A stretch of DNA of 64,000 nt, from contig JAMJFZ010004031.1 of the NCBI GenBank assembly GCA_026225945.1, forward strand, positions 1,507,501 through 1,571,500. Reading direction: 5' to 3'. This DNA comes from Cricetomys ansorgei. Its lineage: Eukaryota > Chordata > Mammalia > Rodentia > Nesomyidae. Positions 24,568 through 35,904 of the stretch are shown piece after piece (the stretch's first letter is position 1; each line of letters starts with the position of its first letter). The notes under the pieces are model-generated. The model was given only the letters and a program-made list of their open reading frames with translations, was not told the origin of the DNA and searched no databases. A program made the translations under genes and the position numbers.

Positions 24568-24796
24568 ACACACCACTAAAAATTGCCTTCAACTCAGAAT
24601 TTTATATTCAGCCTTAGTGGTAGTTTAGGAATAACACTAAGTAAGATATTTTTAGATACTCAAACATAGACAATTCTTATATCATCTCTGAGAAACCACT
24701 AGAGGACCTTACCAGACAATTGAGGAAAAAAAACCCAAGAGAAAACATAAGATGCAAAGGTAACTATATTAGAAAAGCATAAGTATATGTTCTTTT

Positions 24797-24846
24797 CCTT
24801 CCTTTCTTCCTTCCTTTCTTATTCCTTCATTCCTTTCTTCCTTACT
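24797..24846. repeat. (TTCC)n/(CTTT)n polypyrimidine tract
   Basis: Imperfect TTCC/TTTC repeats immediately 5' of the minus-strand B1. They probably grew from the SINE A-tail region. Confidence 0.85.
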
Positions 24847-24868
24847 ATTTTGTTGTTGCTGTTGTTTT

Positions 24869-25024
24869 TTGGTTTCTTTTTTTTTTCCTGAGACAGAATT
24901 TCTGTGTTGTGACTCTGGCTGTCCTAGAACTCACTCTGTAGACTAGGCTGGCTTCAAATTCAGAGATTTGCCTGCCTCTGCCTCCTGAGAGCTGGGATTA
25001 AAGCCGTGCACCACTACTGCCCAG
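24869..25024 (-). repeat. B1 SINE, near full length
   Basis: Read in reverse: poly(T), 'gagacagaatttctgtgttg', 'ggctgtcctagaactcactc', 'tgtagactaggctggcttca', 'tgcctgcctctgcctcctga' and 'gctgggattaaagccgtgc'. This is a 7SL-derived B1 at roughly full length, about 10% diverged by eye. Confidence 0.95.
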
Positions 25025-25144
25025 ATTTTCATTACTAATTCTCAATGCCAGTTTCTAAGTATATTTTCAAGTAATAACAAGACTAGATACAAATATTCAG
25101 AGGTCCTTTATCATATCTTCAGAAAGACTTCCCCAAATCATGTA

Positions 25145-25335
25145 AAAACCAGGCATGGAACTACACATCTTTAATTCCAGCAATGGGGAAGCAGATAAGA
25201 GAATCCCATGAGCTGAAGGCTCAATGAGAAGCATGTCCCCAGAAATAAGGTATAGAGTGATAGCAGGAAATTTGATATTGTATACACATACACATGCACA
25301 TATCCCCTATGCATACACAAACACATATATGATCA
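25145..25335 (+). repeat. B4 SINE, 3' part
   Basis: 'accaggcatggaactacaca' starts the B1-like half, then 'ttccagcaatggggaagcag', 'aggctcaatgagaagcatg', and a CA-rich end with 'acacatacacatgcacatat'. This is the order of the rodent B4 (ID-B1 fusion) family. The 5' ID-like half is missing. Confidence 0.6.
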
Positions 25336-26540
25336 CAAACATCTAGAGAAAAAATGCAGCTTGTACAACTGCCAATAAGGAATAAAAAGAGCATAAAAAA
25401 TCAATAAGAAAGACCAAAGAAGAAAAATAAAAATATGTGGACGTAATAACCATATGTGGTGGAAAAATAAAGATATCCATTTAGCACTACAGGTATATTT
25501 ACAGTTCAGTGAATGTTTAGTCAGATGCCACTGGCTCCACTGCTTCTTGCCTTGGTCCATTTGGAAGTTTTCCTAAAGTTTATTTACACAGTCCCCAACA
25601 TGTTGACTTCTTGTACTAAATGCCTGGATTGTCCTTCTGCATACAATGTTTTATCTACCATCACTGAAGTTTGTTTCAGTCTACATCCAAGGAAGCACCG
25701 AAGCGCTGAAGACTTCATGTTCCCACAGGCAACCTCCAAACAAGGAATTTGATTTGGTAGATAAACAACCCAACTTCCTATGCCATTGTTAGATGAGTCT
25801 GAGGCCCATACAAACACTAGCTATTCGTCAATGCTCCTTTGCTTTCCTGATCACCTCCATATGAAATCTTAGCATAAGACTCAAAAATTAACATAGAGAG
25901 TGATTGAGGAAGATTCCAAACTGGCTTCCAGCTTTCATTTTCCCACACATACATGTACGCATACACACAAAAATACACATATATCCACACACAAAAGTGT
26001 GTGATACTACTTAAATATAATACTTATTAATAGTTAACATCTAAAATGGTATTCTTGTTTTTTTTCTAACATTTTCTCTTGGTGTTTATGCATACAAATA
26101 TTATTGATCATACATTAGACTACAGGAGAAATCTCAGCAAATTCTGTTTAGCTTCATTTATATTCTTTTTGTTTACTGATTGCAATGTAAAAAAAAAATA
26201 AATGAAAGGAAGAAGAAAAAGAAATGGAGCCAGCTTGTTTCCAAGAATGTTTTATTTAAAAAATGAATAAAATACTTCTAAATAATTTGGTGATAATAAA
26301 GACATAAAAAATAAAATATTGAAGATGTTGGAACTGAATAAACCATGTAAATCTAAATAATGCATTCAGAAATGCATTTTACAGACTTAACTATTTTTAT
26401 TAATGAAAAAATAATTGAAATTTTTCATGTAGGCTAAAAACTAATCTAGAAAAAGAATAATGACTCCCAAAGAAGTAGAAGAAAAAAACAAGAATAAACA
26501 AATAATTTTAATTATTGACACAGAAAAGCAAATCAATGAA
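25336..26540. other. Intergenic DNA, no gene recognised
   Basis: Overlapping short frames at 25,333-25,817 on both strands have no recognisable motif. A CA-rich stretch lies at 25,930-26,000. Nothing else could be supported. Confidence 0.4.
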
Positions 26541-26544
26541 AACT

Positions 26545-26705
26545 TAAAAGTGAGTCAAGTGTGGGGCACACACTTGCAAGCCCAGGACTCAGGAAGCAGA
26601 GGTGGGATAGCCAGAATTTCAAGGGCATTGTGACCCACATACCAAATCTGATGGTAGCTTAGGCTGCGTGAAGCCCTGTATCAATAAAAATAAAAATAAT
26701 AAACT
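26545..26705 (+). repeat. Old B1-related SINE
   Basis: Contains 'gcaagcccaggactcaggaa', 'gcagaggtgggatagccag', 'atttcaagggcattgtgac' and 'gaagccctgtatcaa', then an A/T-rich (AAAAT)n tail. This is the B1 order, with an extra internal segment before the 'taggctgcgtgaa' block. It suggests an early B1 or proto-B1 copy. Confidence 0.7.
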
Positions 26706-28010
26706 GTAAGAGCTAAAATACTCATTTATATTAAAGAAATTTAATATGACAGCATTTACAATTACAAATGTTAGTGAGGCATGTAAGATTAGATATACTA
26801 AAAATGGCATATTAGGATTTGAAGTAAATTTTAAGAATTCACTATTCTTGATATTAAAATGTCTAATATAATTCGTGCGCAGAAATCTCTCCATCTCCTC
26901 TTCTATAGATCATCTCTTCACTAGAGACAAATGTATGTAATGCCCTTATTCCATGTAGGCTACTCTTCCAGGGTATCAGGACCAATGGGAACATGAAGCA
27001 TAGCAGATGCTTCTCTGGTTCCTTCTTACACCCATGGAGTATTAAGCAGTTCTTAGAACTTCCAGATTTTCTGGCAGTCATCTCCTTTGTCCAAACAGCA
27101 ATGATATTTTTATTTTGTAATTCTCTACACTGCAATAAAACCCTGATGACCCCTGAGCATACTTATTATGATAGCTAAATATGAACACATAGAAAGGAAC
27201 CTGGATGAGTGGCATTGGAGCAAAGGTTATATTGCCATTTGTCTTTTCTTGTTTCTATACTGTTTGTTCATGATTAATAATAATAGCTACTTAGAAGTAT
27301 TCTTGCATCTAAGTACAGTGTTTGTTTATGGTAAGTATGGACTGAAACTAATACATCTGGAAATCAACCAAGAAACGGTTCTAACTTTGCTTATTAACAA
27401 TTATAATGAAGTCGATTTATTTTCAGACTGAGTTTTTCCCAAGGTCTCCTTTGGTAATAGTATAATGCAACCCAGGGTGTAAGAAAATACTTTCCTTAAA
27501 GCTGCACTGGAAAGCAGTCCTGGAATTCAGAGCCCTGGGAAGTCTACGAAATCTTTAACTGCTGCTAAGTATTGACTCGCCTCCCCTTTCCTGCCTTGTC
27601 TTTCTATGATGTGTAAGGAATGTAAATGGATAATAAAACTCTATTTTGCTCTTTCTCAATGTAACTACTGTGCCTATTTAAAGATTCTTCTTCATATGGA
27701 TTATTTTTATAGTATACTTTATTATGTAGGTATTGCCACTAGGTTTGGATGCCATATGGGTTAATCAAACCTTGTTCTAAACTTTGACTTTGTATACTGA
27801 TTTATTAGAAAAGCCTTCTCCAAGAATATATATTATTTATATTTAAGTATCACATTATCTAAAATAAATTAGCATATTTAAATTTTAAGTAAAACTTTCT
27901 GTATTTAAGAATGTTATATTTAAATCACAATTCAGAAAATGTAAGAAGAATATCAAAACTCAAATAGAAAATTTATATGCAAATGGAACTATGGAGGTAA
28001 TTTTTTTTCT
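26706..28010. other. Intergenic DNA, possible LTR end, no gene
   Basis: Short open frames at 26,619-26,894 and 26,863-27,135 (-) and 27,168-27,431 (+) carry no recognisable domain. Around 27,590-27,650 a CT-rich block is followed by 'gataataaaactc'. It could be an LTR poly(A) region but is too isolated to call. Confidence 0.35.
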
Positions 28011-28014
28011 TTTT

Positions 28015-28090
28015 CTCTTTCAGATGAGGAAACTAAGAAAGAGAAGGTTGATTGGCTTGTACCATGCTATATCTCTAGTTAATGAAAAAT
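28015..28090 (-). repeat. MIR SINE fragment
   Basis: 'ttcagatgaggaaactaaga' and a degenerate 'ttggcttgtaccatgctata' block give the reversed MIR core. Short and diverged. Confidence 0.6.
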
Positions 28091-28271
28091 AGAAAATCTA
28101 CTCTCTTGGGCCTCATGTAAGGCTTTTTCCATTGTTCTGTTGACTAGTTGACATTCTGTATTTGATTTTGCTCCACCATCCACATTGTATAATGAGATTT
28201 TAAAGGAAGAAGTAAGCCTCCTAGTTTTATTACAATTCCCCACACAGCTGTTGCCTGAACACTAAGAATTC

Positions 28272-28700
28272 AATGTGTGTCAACTTACTGAATTCTTGTG
28301 AACCTGCAGAAAACGCAGCATGCTGGAGTGCAGCTCCAGCTAGAGCCAGGCAACACAAAGGGCATGTGACGCCAATGAGAAAAACAGGAACAGGCAAGAG
28401 TCTTTTGGTCGGGTCAAAACAAGCAAGCTTTCTCTTTATTTTGGCTTTCTTTCTTCTCTCTCTTTCTTTAAGCTTTTTCCTCTGTGTACAATTTCTTTCT
28501 TTTATTTAAACATATTCTCTACTATATTTTTCACATAAAATCTCTCTCTCTCTCATACACACACACTCATTCACACACATCTTGTGGAGGAAACAAAGCC
28601 TTGGCAACCTTATTCTTTCCAAGTCACATAAAACACACTCATTCACACATTCATACATCTTGTGGAGGAAGCAAAGATTCAACACACACCTTACCCATAT
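28272..28700 (-). mobile_element. Putative rodent ERV LTR relic
   Basis: Read on the minus strand, AATAAAGAGAAAGC (28,430 region) is followed by a 150-bp U5-like segment containing 'gacccgaccaaaagactctt'. It runs to a TG/CA-type terminus at 28,272. On the other side are T-rich, CT and CA tracts and two copies of a block ending 'catcttgtggaggaaacaaa' (about 28,562-28,600 and 28,636-28,678). The layout suggests an endogenous retrovirus LTR end. Family and far border are unresolved. Confidence 0.3.
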
Positions 28701-30880
28701 ATCTTACAAGCTTCCTTTTTCCTTATTATTTCCTATACACTTATATACCTTTTAAACAATACCCTTTATATAAGAGAAATTACACCATAATGATGAGTCC
28801 TATTTCTCCTTCTGAATGATTACAAACTAAATATTTACAAAAACAGGCTGTTTCCAAATACCTACACATGATTACACATGAACATCCAATTCTCCACGAA
28901 CTTTTCCCCACAACACATCTATATCCCAAGAACAGTATTTTTTTCAATTAAATATTAACAGAGTTTAAGCAAGCCAAGTGTTCTCAGATTGAGCTTCTAC
29001 TGTAGCTAGCAGGAAGCAGTCTTGGGTTACCTGGACATAGGTACACATCATGGTATCCTAGCTTAACACAATTCTTATTCAGTCAATACAGAGAACCATG
29101 TTTGTTATTAACTGGAAAACATTAAGTAAGGGTTCCTTTTGCTTTTCTTAGCTGAAAGGAGAATTTGTCCAGTCTGCATGCCACATAGCTCTATACCCTC
29201 AAGGAGTACACACACAGAGAAAAAATAACTTATAATTGTCAAAACTAGGAAAATACCAAATTAATGGTGGTCAAAGAAGTACAAATTTAACAGTGAGCAC
29301 TGAAACTCATTTGTTATACTTAATCATAGGCCTGTCTCTCATAGATAAGACTCGTGGGGCCTAACAACCAGGCTTTCTTCGCTTTTACTCTCTAACCCTG
29401 ACCAAAACAAGTCTTCAGCTACTAAGAAAATGTTTTCTTACGTAGTTCCCTAAGTTACTTGTTTCAAAGCAGCTTGAAGAAATACCCTAATCTGATGTTA
29501 TTGATTAGTTATTCTTTCTGGAGTTTCAGTAGAATCACCAATTCAACTGAGTAGCACTACCTTTTAGAAAATCACCACTGTTGTTGTGTGTGCCGATAGC
29601 ACTGCCCAGTAAGGGGCTAGAGATCCCTTTTGTGATTTCACACCATTCATACCAGGAAATGTATGAGGATTCCAAGCAGCAGCTGGAGACATTCAGGACT
29701 CATAGTTCTCAGGGTTCAGCAGAGACTTTCCATAAATAACTAAAAGAAACAGAAAGAATAGAATAATATAATTGGAGTCAAAAATGATCTTGCTAATATG
29801 GTCTCTAAGTGGGCATTTGGGATTTTGCATTTCCTAATTCAAATGTTTCCATATAAACTAGATGGCCAGTGATTTTTATTCGTCCCATAACATCTAGGTA
29901 TGATTCTCTCAATCTCTTACCTGTATATGGGTAAAGAGTATATGCTAATTTCCTCAGGCTTATATTATCAGAAAACTAAACATAGCCAGAAGTAAAGTCT
30001 AATATCAGGTGAATGGAGCAAAGTGTTTGAAATTACATTAGACAGTAAATAGATCTTCCATTTTGCTGTTATTATATTATATAAAAACGTAGACATTTGC
30101 CAAAATATTTTTCTAAATCAGCATCAAATCTGAGAGCTGGAACTTAACAACTTTTATACACTTTAGTTAACAGAAAGTAGGAAGCTATGACTATATAATG
30201 TGGGGTATTCTGTTTTTATAGCAGGGAAGTCTTTCTTTTTTCTCCTGTTTTGATTCCTTTTATTTTATGTAAAGCATTTGTTTTTTGCAATTAGATACCA
30301 AATGTGTCTAGTATATGTGGCTGAGTGACTAAAGAGTCTTGAACAAGGAGAAGCCCAGCAAATCAATTCATCATTATACTATCACATAATTCAAATACCC
30401 AAAGATCTCCTAGTGACATCCAAATGATCCAAATTTCTAACTTATCCCTTCCAGGGATTTTATGTTACATCATCAATATATCTACATTTACCTCAAAAAT
30501 AGTAATCATCTGTTATGAACAGATAGGTTGAACAATGGGCATCATTACAACATCATTTCACACTTTTAAAAAAAAAACACAAGTTGAACAAATATCTGTT
30601 TCACAGATTCTAAGTAGACTCAGTAAAACAAAATTTCACCTGCACATGAATTGTTTTTAACTTTGATTTTAGTGACATATAATTTAAATACAAATTTCAT
30701 ATTTAGTGTCCAGTATTACACTGTAGTTTCATCTGGAGCTACTATAATTTAGTTAGTAAATCTAGTTCATTGATTTCATTCCATTCCTCTTCTGTTATTA
30801 GAGTGTAAGGAAGTTACATCTTAAATCTATCATCTAAAGCAATGGAGTTGATAATGTGGTCCTTACATAATTAGGTTATT
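28701..30880. other. Intergenic DNA, possibly old LTR body, no gene
   Basis: No gene recognised. The stretch to about 29,720 could continue the putative ERV sequence, because its composition is less AT-rich and uneven. No gag/pol-like reading frame is visible. The rest is AT-rich. Confidence 0.3.
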
Positions 30881-30885
30881 GTGCA

Positions 30886-30927
30886 GTTTTAGGCAGAGCT
30901 ACCCAGAGAAACAGACAGATAGATCTG

Positions 30928-31016
<89 letters not shown>

Positions 31017-31550
31017 TGTGTGTATGTGTGTACTTGGAAAATAAGCTCCAGTGTTGTAAGGCTATGAGTATGAGGTCCCACAATGGCTGTCAATGAGCTA
31101 GAGAACCTAGGCAGTGAACAATCACACTCAAGTTCACAGGATGCAGAGCCATGAATTCTATCTCTGCCCAAGGCTAAAGGGCAAAGGTCCTATATAGCTG
31201 GTACAAGTCCCAGAATGTAATGGTCAAAAGATCTGAAGCTCTAATTTCTAAAGGTAGAAGAGAGACTTTGGGCTCTAGAAAAGAAAAATGGAGGGCTTGT
31301 CCTTCCTTCTTCCTTTGGACTCCTGCATATTGGGTAGTGCCTGCCTAGACTGAGGCAGAATCTTCCCTGACTCTGTCCATCCATGTATCTATTCTGAATC
31401 ATCCCACTTATACCATCAAAAGCAAAACTGTCTAAATGTCCTTTTTGACAGAAAAATAATCCAACATCTACTGAAGGAATTCAATATTAATGCATTGCTA
31501 TGGTCCCTGGAGTAGCCCTTCATCCAGCCAAGTCAATATTCACAATCAAG
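30886..31550 (-). mobile_element. Ancient MLT-like MaLR LTR, reversed
   Basis: Starts 'ctacccagagaaacagacag', the reverse of the common mammalian LTR end ('ttctctggagaac'). It continues through 'agaagagagactttgggctc', 'ctcctgcatattgggtag' and 'cagaatcttccctgactctg', and ends with 'catccagccaagtcaatatt', the reverse of the LTR's 5' end. The TA/TG array inside sits where the consensus has an AT-rich patch. The frames at 30,879-31,067 and 30,899-31,171 are products of the dinucleotide array. Confidence 0.55.
30929..31031. repeat. (TA)n(TG)n compound microsatellite
   Basis: About 37 bp of pure TA run directly into about 65 bp of TG, with two TA interruptions near the end. It is embedded in an old LTR and is likely polymorphic. 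Confidence 0.97.
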
Positions 31551-32879
31551 ATGGAAGTCAAAATTGTGTGAAATAGAAAGTATGATTTTACCTACAGATA
31601 CAAGTGGTATTCTTAAAGGTGAGGAAGGTATAAAAAAAGCTTCAATTCTACCTATTTTCTAAGAACTAATAAAAGCTATAATTTATTTTTAATATTATTA
31701 ACTAAATAATTATGGATTCTTTCTCTTCTGATATAATACAAGATAACAGGATTAATTATTAATAATCAGAATACAATAGAGATTTGAACAGTTGCAGTGT
31801 ATTTATTTCTCACTATCTAAAAAATGAAAATACTTTCTTATTTTCTGTAAAAATAGCAGGGTTTATCTGAGATAAATATTATTTTATCTCTACTTCTGTA
31901 TAGCTAAGAGGTCCAAAGTCAATTATAACATTGTTAATGACCTCACTAAATATAATTATATCATAAAGATAATTTAGGATGACCAAATTATAAGTTGTCA
32001 TTGGTTTTTCTAAGTAAAAGAATATATGCATGTACATTATAGAAACAAAATATAGAAACCATAGAAAACTATGTATTAGCAAATGATCATCAAAAAGTTC
32101 TAAATTCCAAAACCCAGAGAGAGACTGCTTCTGTAATCTTAAATTTTCTTAAATTTTCAATGAGAAGAATCCAGATACTGGCAAATATATTTTATCATCT
32201 GAAATCTTCTGCCTTTTACCTATATGAAGTTTGAAAGAAATATTATATTTACTTCACAGTATTCTTGGATTAATCCATATTTTCAAAGCATTCATGGCTC
32301 CATTTTTATCTAAATCAAAGAAATTAGAGATTAATTGGGCAGATACTTATGAGTCTAATTTAATTGACTTTCAACAAAACTTCTAATATAGTTCTGAGGA
32401 CCAGAGCTGTATGAAGAGACCCTTCTTCAGGATTGTTTTATAGACTACCCCTTCACTTATTTCTAAAGATGATTAATGACAGATAAGGAATATAAAATGT
32501 TTAACCACATGCCATCTTCATTCATATCTTTCTGTCCAGAGGCTAGCATTTATGGCTCTTCACCTTTATCACACAGTACCTTTCAGAGGATCAATATGTT
32601 TTGTTCTTTATCAAGTTACTTGTATACCAGATAGCATCCAGTTTATTTGGCACCACAAATGAAAATATAACCACCACTGCTAAGGAGGTAGAACATAACT
32701 TGGCTTATTATCTGTAACAATACTGATAATTCTTCAAAATATTTCTGTAAGAAATTTAAATGCTTATCAATTTATGTACAACAGTATAATGGATGCACAA
32801 GTACAAATTGGCTGCATAATATTGGCTTAACTGAAATCTCTCTTTTTAAAATAAAACAAAAAGGGTGGCTATTTCTGCT
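31551..32879. other. Intergenic DNA, nothing recognised
   Basis: AT-rich sequence with no supported gene or repeat. Confidence 0.4.
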
Positions 32880-33060
32880 ATTTTAAGAATGCATGTGTCA
32901 ATTAGGTTACCAAAGAGGTCAGAGGCTTGGGATATTTCTGGAGCTGGAATGATAGATGGTTGTGAACAAAGGATAGATTTGGGGATTGGTAAACAAGCTT
33001 GAATCTTCTGTAAAACGAATACCCACTCTTCATCATCAAGCCATCTCTTTGGAGCCAACA
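32880..33060 (-). repeat. B3/B2-family SINE, reversed
   Basis: 'ctggagctggaatgatagat', 'gatggttgtgaacaaagg', 'ctgtaaaacgaatacccac' and 'aagccatctctttggagcc' follow the reversed B3/RSINE order, ending at the tRNA-like head. It lies immediately 5' of the second minisatellite array. Confidence 0.75.
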
Positions 33061-33093
33061 ATCACTCTTGTAGGATTCCTCTTAAATGTCAAT

Positions 33094-33980
33094 AATCCAG
33101 ACATCCTTCAAGTACAAGGTGCTCCCACAGACACCAGGACCTCCTGTGGGCACCATGACACCCTGCAGACACCTAGGCATCATATAGGCACTTGGCTAAT
33201 CTGCAGATGCCTAGACATCACACAGACACCCAGTCTTCCCATAGGCATCCACGGGACATCCTGCAGGTACCTGGACCCTTCATGAGGACCTTCTGCCAGC
33301 ACCAAGATATCTTGCAGATTGAAGAACACCTAACAGGCACATCAGGGCATTTCCCCAATTCCAGGGCATTCTGCAGATGCCCAGGTATCACATAGGCACT
33401 GGGCCAAGCCACAGAAATCTGGATACCTTACAGGCAACCAAACATCCTATAAGTACTTGAACATCTTGTAGGAACATGGATATCACAAAGGCACCTGGAC
33501 ATACTGAGCATCCAGTAGGCACCAGAGCCTTCACAGTCCCCTGGACATCTCATAAGTGCCCAGACATCCCATAGGCACCAGAACATCTTGTGGGCACCAG
33601 GGCATCCTGCAAATGTCCAGGTATCCAATTGGCATCAGGATATCCTGCAGGCACCTGGGCCTCCAGCAGGTACCAGGACATCCTGCAGACATTCAGACTT
33701 GGTCAGGTATGGCTATCCTACAGACACCTGGACATCACTCAGGCACTCTCTCCTCCCACAGGCTGCCAGACACTGCACAGGTACCCAGCCATTTCAGACA
33801 CCCTCATCTCCTGGTCCTGTTGTAAACATCTGGTCATCCTGCATGCAGCCAGACACCCAGGAGATCTGCCAGCATCTCACAGGCTCCTGGCATCTCCCAA
33901 GAGTTCCCAGGACCTCAGGCACCACACCAGTCACCACATTTCAGGTAGGTGCCCAGTCATCACTCAGAGCCTGGGCTGCA
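33094..33980. repeat. Composite element copy 2: 19-bp minisatellite, C-rich strand
   Basis: About 45 degenerate 19-bp units, of the form CCAGGACATCCTGCAGGCA on the plus strand. This is the complement of the unit at 16,727-17,707. Overlapping plus-strand frames of 145 and 143 codons (33,588-34,025; 33,590-34,021) and the minus-strand frames arise from the 19-bp periodicity and are not proteins. The last units (33,850-33,980) are the most degraded. Confidence 0.9.
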
Positions 33981-34430
33981 TGCCTAAGTCAGTACCTCAT
34001 AAATCCAGGGTCCACTGCTAGGTGAATTTCAGTGGTGTCAGCAATGCAGATGGAACTCTCACCATCCTGATCCACATGAACATCCTAAGGCCTTCCAAAG
34101 TCCCTCCCAGAAAGAGGTGGCTCATCCCAACTGATGGAACATTCTTTGTCTGGAACATCTTGCTGTTGGTCAGAATCAGGGTGCTGCGAACGACTGGCAG
34201 CATGTTCCAGGGTCAGGTCTAATTGAGACTCATGAAGCTGGGCATTGCCCCAATCTCAGAACCATGAATCCACCATGCTACCTTGGCCTTTGCCCCTGCA
34301 GCCCTCTGGCATGGCTGCAGTCTGTGCCCTCCCCCACTCTATCAGAGATGGCATTATAAGCAACAATCACAACCATAGGAGCAAAAGCTCAGCCCTAATT
34401 TGACCGACAGCAAAGGGTACAGGAAGCTCC
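33981..34430. other. Unidentified 450-bp segment at the strand-switch of copy 2
   Basis: Non-repetitive, less AT-rich than the flanks, lying exactly between the C-rich and G-rich arrays. Copy 1 has no equivalent at its own switch point (about 16,720). It carries open stretches on both strands: 34,022-34,222 (+), and on the minus strand 34,255 to about 34,000 with one internal stop. That minus frame is hydrophilic (for example SISWDEPPLSGRDFGRP, then a stop). The protein was not recognised. It could be an old exon or cDNA fragment, or simply the element's own sequence. Confidence 0.5.
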
Positions 34431-34680
34431 AGTGGTATCCTGAAGGCCAGGTGCCTGCAGGAGGTCCTGGTGCCTGTGGGATGCCATGGTGCCTGTGGGG
34501 TGTCCTAGTGCCTTCAGGATGTCAGCATACCTACAAGAGGCCCTGGTGACTGCCAAATGACCAGGTACCTGTGTGATGTCTGAGTAACTAAGGGGTGACC
34601 AGTTCCCTGCAGTAAGCCTTATTCCCAGTGGGACACTGGGAAGCCTGAAGAATGCCCTGGTGCTTGTGGGATACCGGAGA
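34431..34680. repeat. Composite element copy 2: 19-bp minisatellite, G-rich strand
   Basis: About 13 units of 'ggtgcctgcaggaggtcct' type with a 19-bp period. This is opposite in strand to 33,094-33,980, mirroring the switch in copy 1. Confidence 0.9.
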
Positions 34681-34689
34681 AACTTCTCA

Positions 34690-34985
34690 GTTTCTGGGTT
34701 TGGGCAGTGAGGCCCAACATTGGGTCAAACTTTGTTATGCTTTATCTATGGCTAATATGGACCAGGTGAATGTCCATGATCAAAGCAGTCTTTGGCCTCC
34801 AAAGACCATGGTATTTGCTCTTTTTACTTTTCTCTTTCCTAACTTATTTATTTATTTATTTATTCATTTATTTATTTGGAGAGCACAGAGGCAATAGGGT
34901 GGAACATGGAAAAATGGGAAGAGGGTGTGTTATAGAGATACATTTTATGGAACTAGAATTATTAATAAAGGTATCATAAAAAATG
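34690..34985 (+). repeat. Composite element copy 2: body and L1-like 3' end
   Basis: Aligns by eye with the reverse complement of 16,290-16,562. Shared words include 'ggctaatatggaccaggtga' (ggctagtatgggccaggtga in copy 1), 'accatggt', 'agatacatt' and 'attaataaa'. Copy 2 has gained a (TTTA)n run at 34,842-34,878. The A-rich terminus and L1-like last 100 bp suggest insertion by L1 machinery. Confidence 0.7.
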
Positions 34986-35079
34986 TCAATAATCAACAAA
35001 AAGGAATGTGATTATTAAAGGCCAAGTCAGATGCATTGTTGTATTTATTGCCAATTGTAGACCTAGATTCAAGGCAAAG

Positions 35080-35900
35080 GGCAGTTTATTCTTTGGCTAA
35101 TTCAATTTCTGGTCCTAGTCCAGGAGCCCTGGAGTGTTTTGGCCTCCATACAATCTAATACATTTAAGCACAGTACTGGAAGGCTTCAGCCTCAGCCTCC
35201 TTACTGAGGCTGGCTGAGCCACTCTGACTAGCTCCTTCTGAACTCAGATCAACTGACCTTTCTGGTTCAACTCAACTCACTTGCTGTTCTGGCTCAGATT
35301 CGTCTCCAAGCTAATGGTTCAAACTGATCTTCTGAGCTGATTTACTGTTTCTGAGCGAGTTCTAACTCTGGCAGATTCTGGCTGACTCTCTGAATGCCTC
35401 AGACTGAACTGCTTTGTTCAGCTTCAAACTTACCATCTGATACTGACTTCTTCTGCCAAACTTCCTCTGTGTCTCTGCCTCAGAGTCCCCAGACTGCTCC
35501 TGTGTTTCTGCCTCTGTGTCTTATCCCATGTCCCTCCCCTGCCTGCTTCTATAACTGACGGCTTGATTCTTTCAGCTAAGAGCCTGCTTTACTGTCATGA
35601 GAATAGAGCATATCCTCACTCTGACTGACTCTGCCAATTCTTCATCTGATTTGTTACTTTGCCTGCCCTGCACTTTGTCTCATTTTAGATGTCCTTCCTG
35701 TTTGACCCTGACTCCTTCTGAGCTTTACTTTCTGTCTATAAGCTCTGCTTCCTGTTTCCCAAGTGCTGGGATTAAAGGCATGCACCACCACTGCCCTCTG
35801 AATACTGGAACTAAAGGTGTGTATTAACATTCTTTCTACATTCCATCTAGACCACACATACCTCTGAATGTGATCCCTTCACATAGACCCCTGGATGTGT
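35080..35900 (+). repeat. CTGA-rich rodent repeat fused to a B1 end
   Basis: Long run of degenerate CTGACT/CTGAACT/TCTGCC words (35,200-35,560), then 'catatcctcactctgactga' and 'ttgttactttgcctgccc'. A clear reversed B1 end follows at 35,740-35,803 ('aagtgctgggattaaaggca'). This CTGA-rich block joined to a B1-derived tail is a recurring rodent repeat layout, but its name could not be given. The 67-codon minus-strand frame crosses the B1 part. Confidence 0.55.
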
Positions 35901-35904
35901 GTAG

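Noticed and set aside
28484..28819. 111-codon plus-strand frame with Thr/His-rich part
   Set aside because: Arises from CT/CA tracts and a duplicated block in the putative LTR. Not protein-like.
33094..33980. CRISPR-like array of short repeats
   Set aside because: Units are contiguous 19-bp repeats without spacers, degenerate, and in a rodent genome. It is a minisatellite.
33588..34025. 145- and 143-codon overlapping plus-strand open frames
   Set aside because: They are by-products of the 19-bp minisatellite, which lacks stops in several phases. No domain, no start context, and the frames overlap each other.
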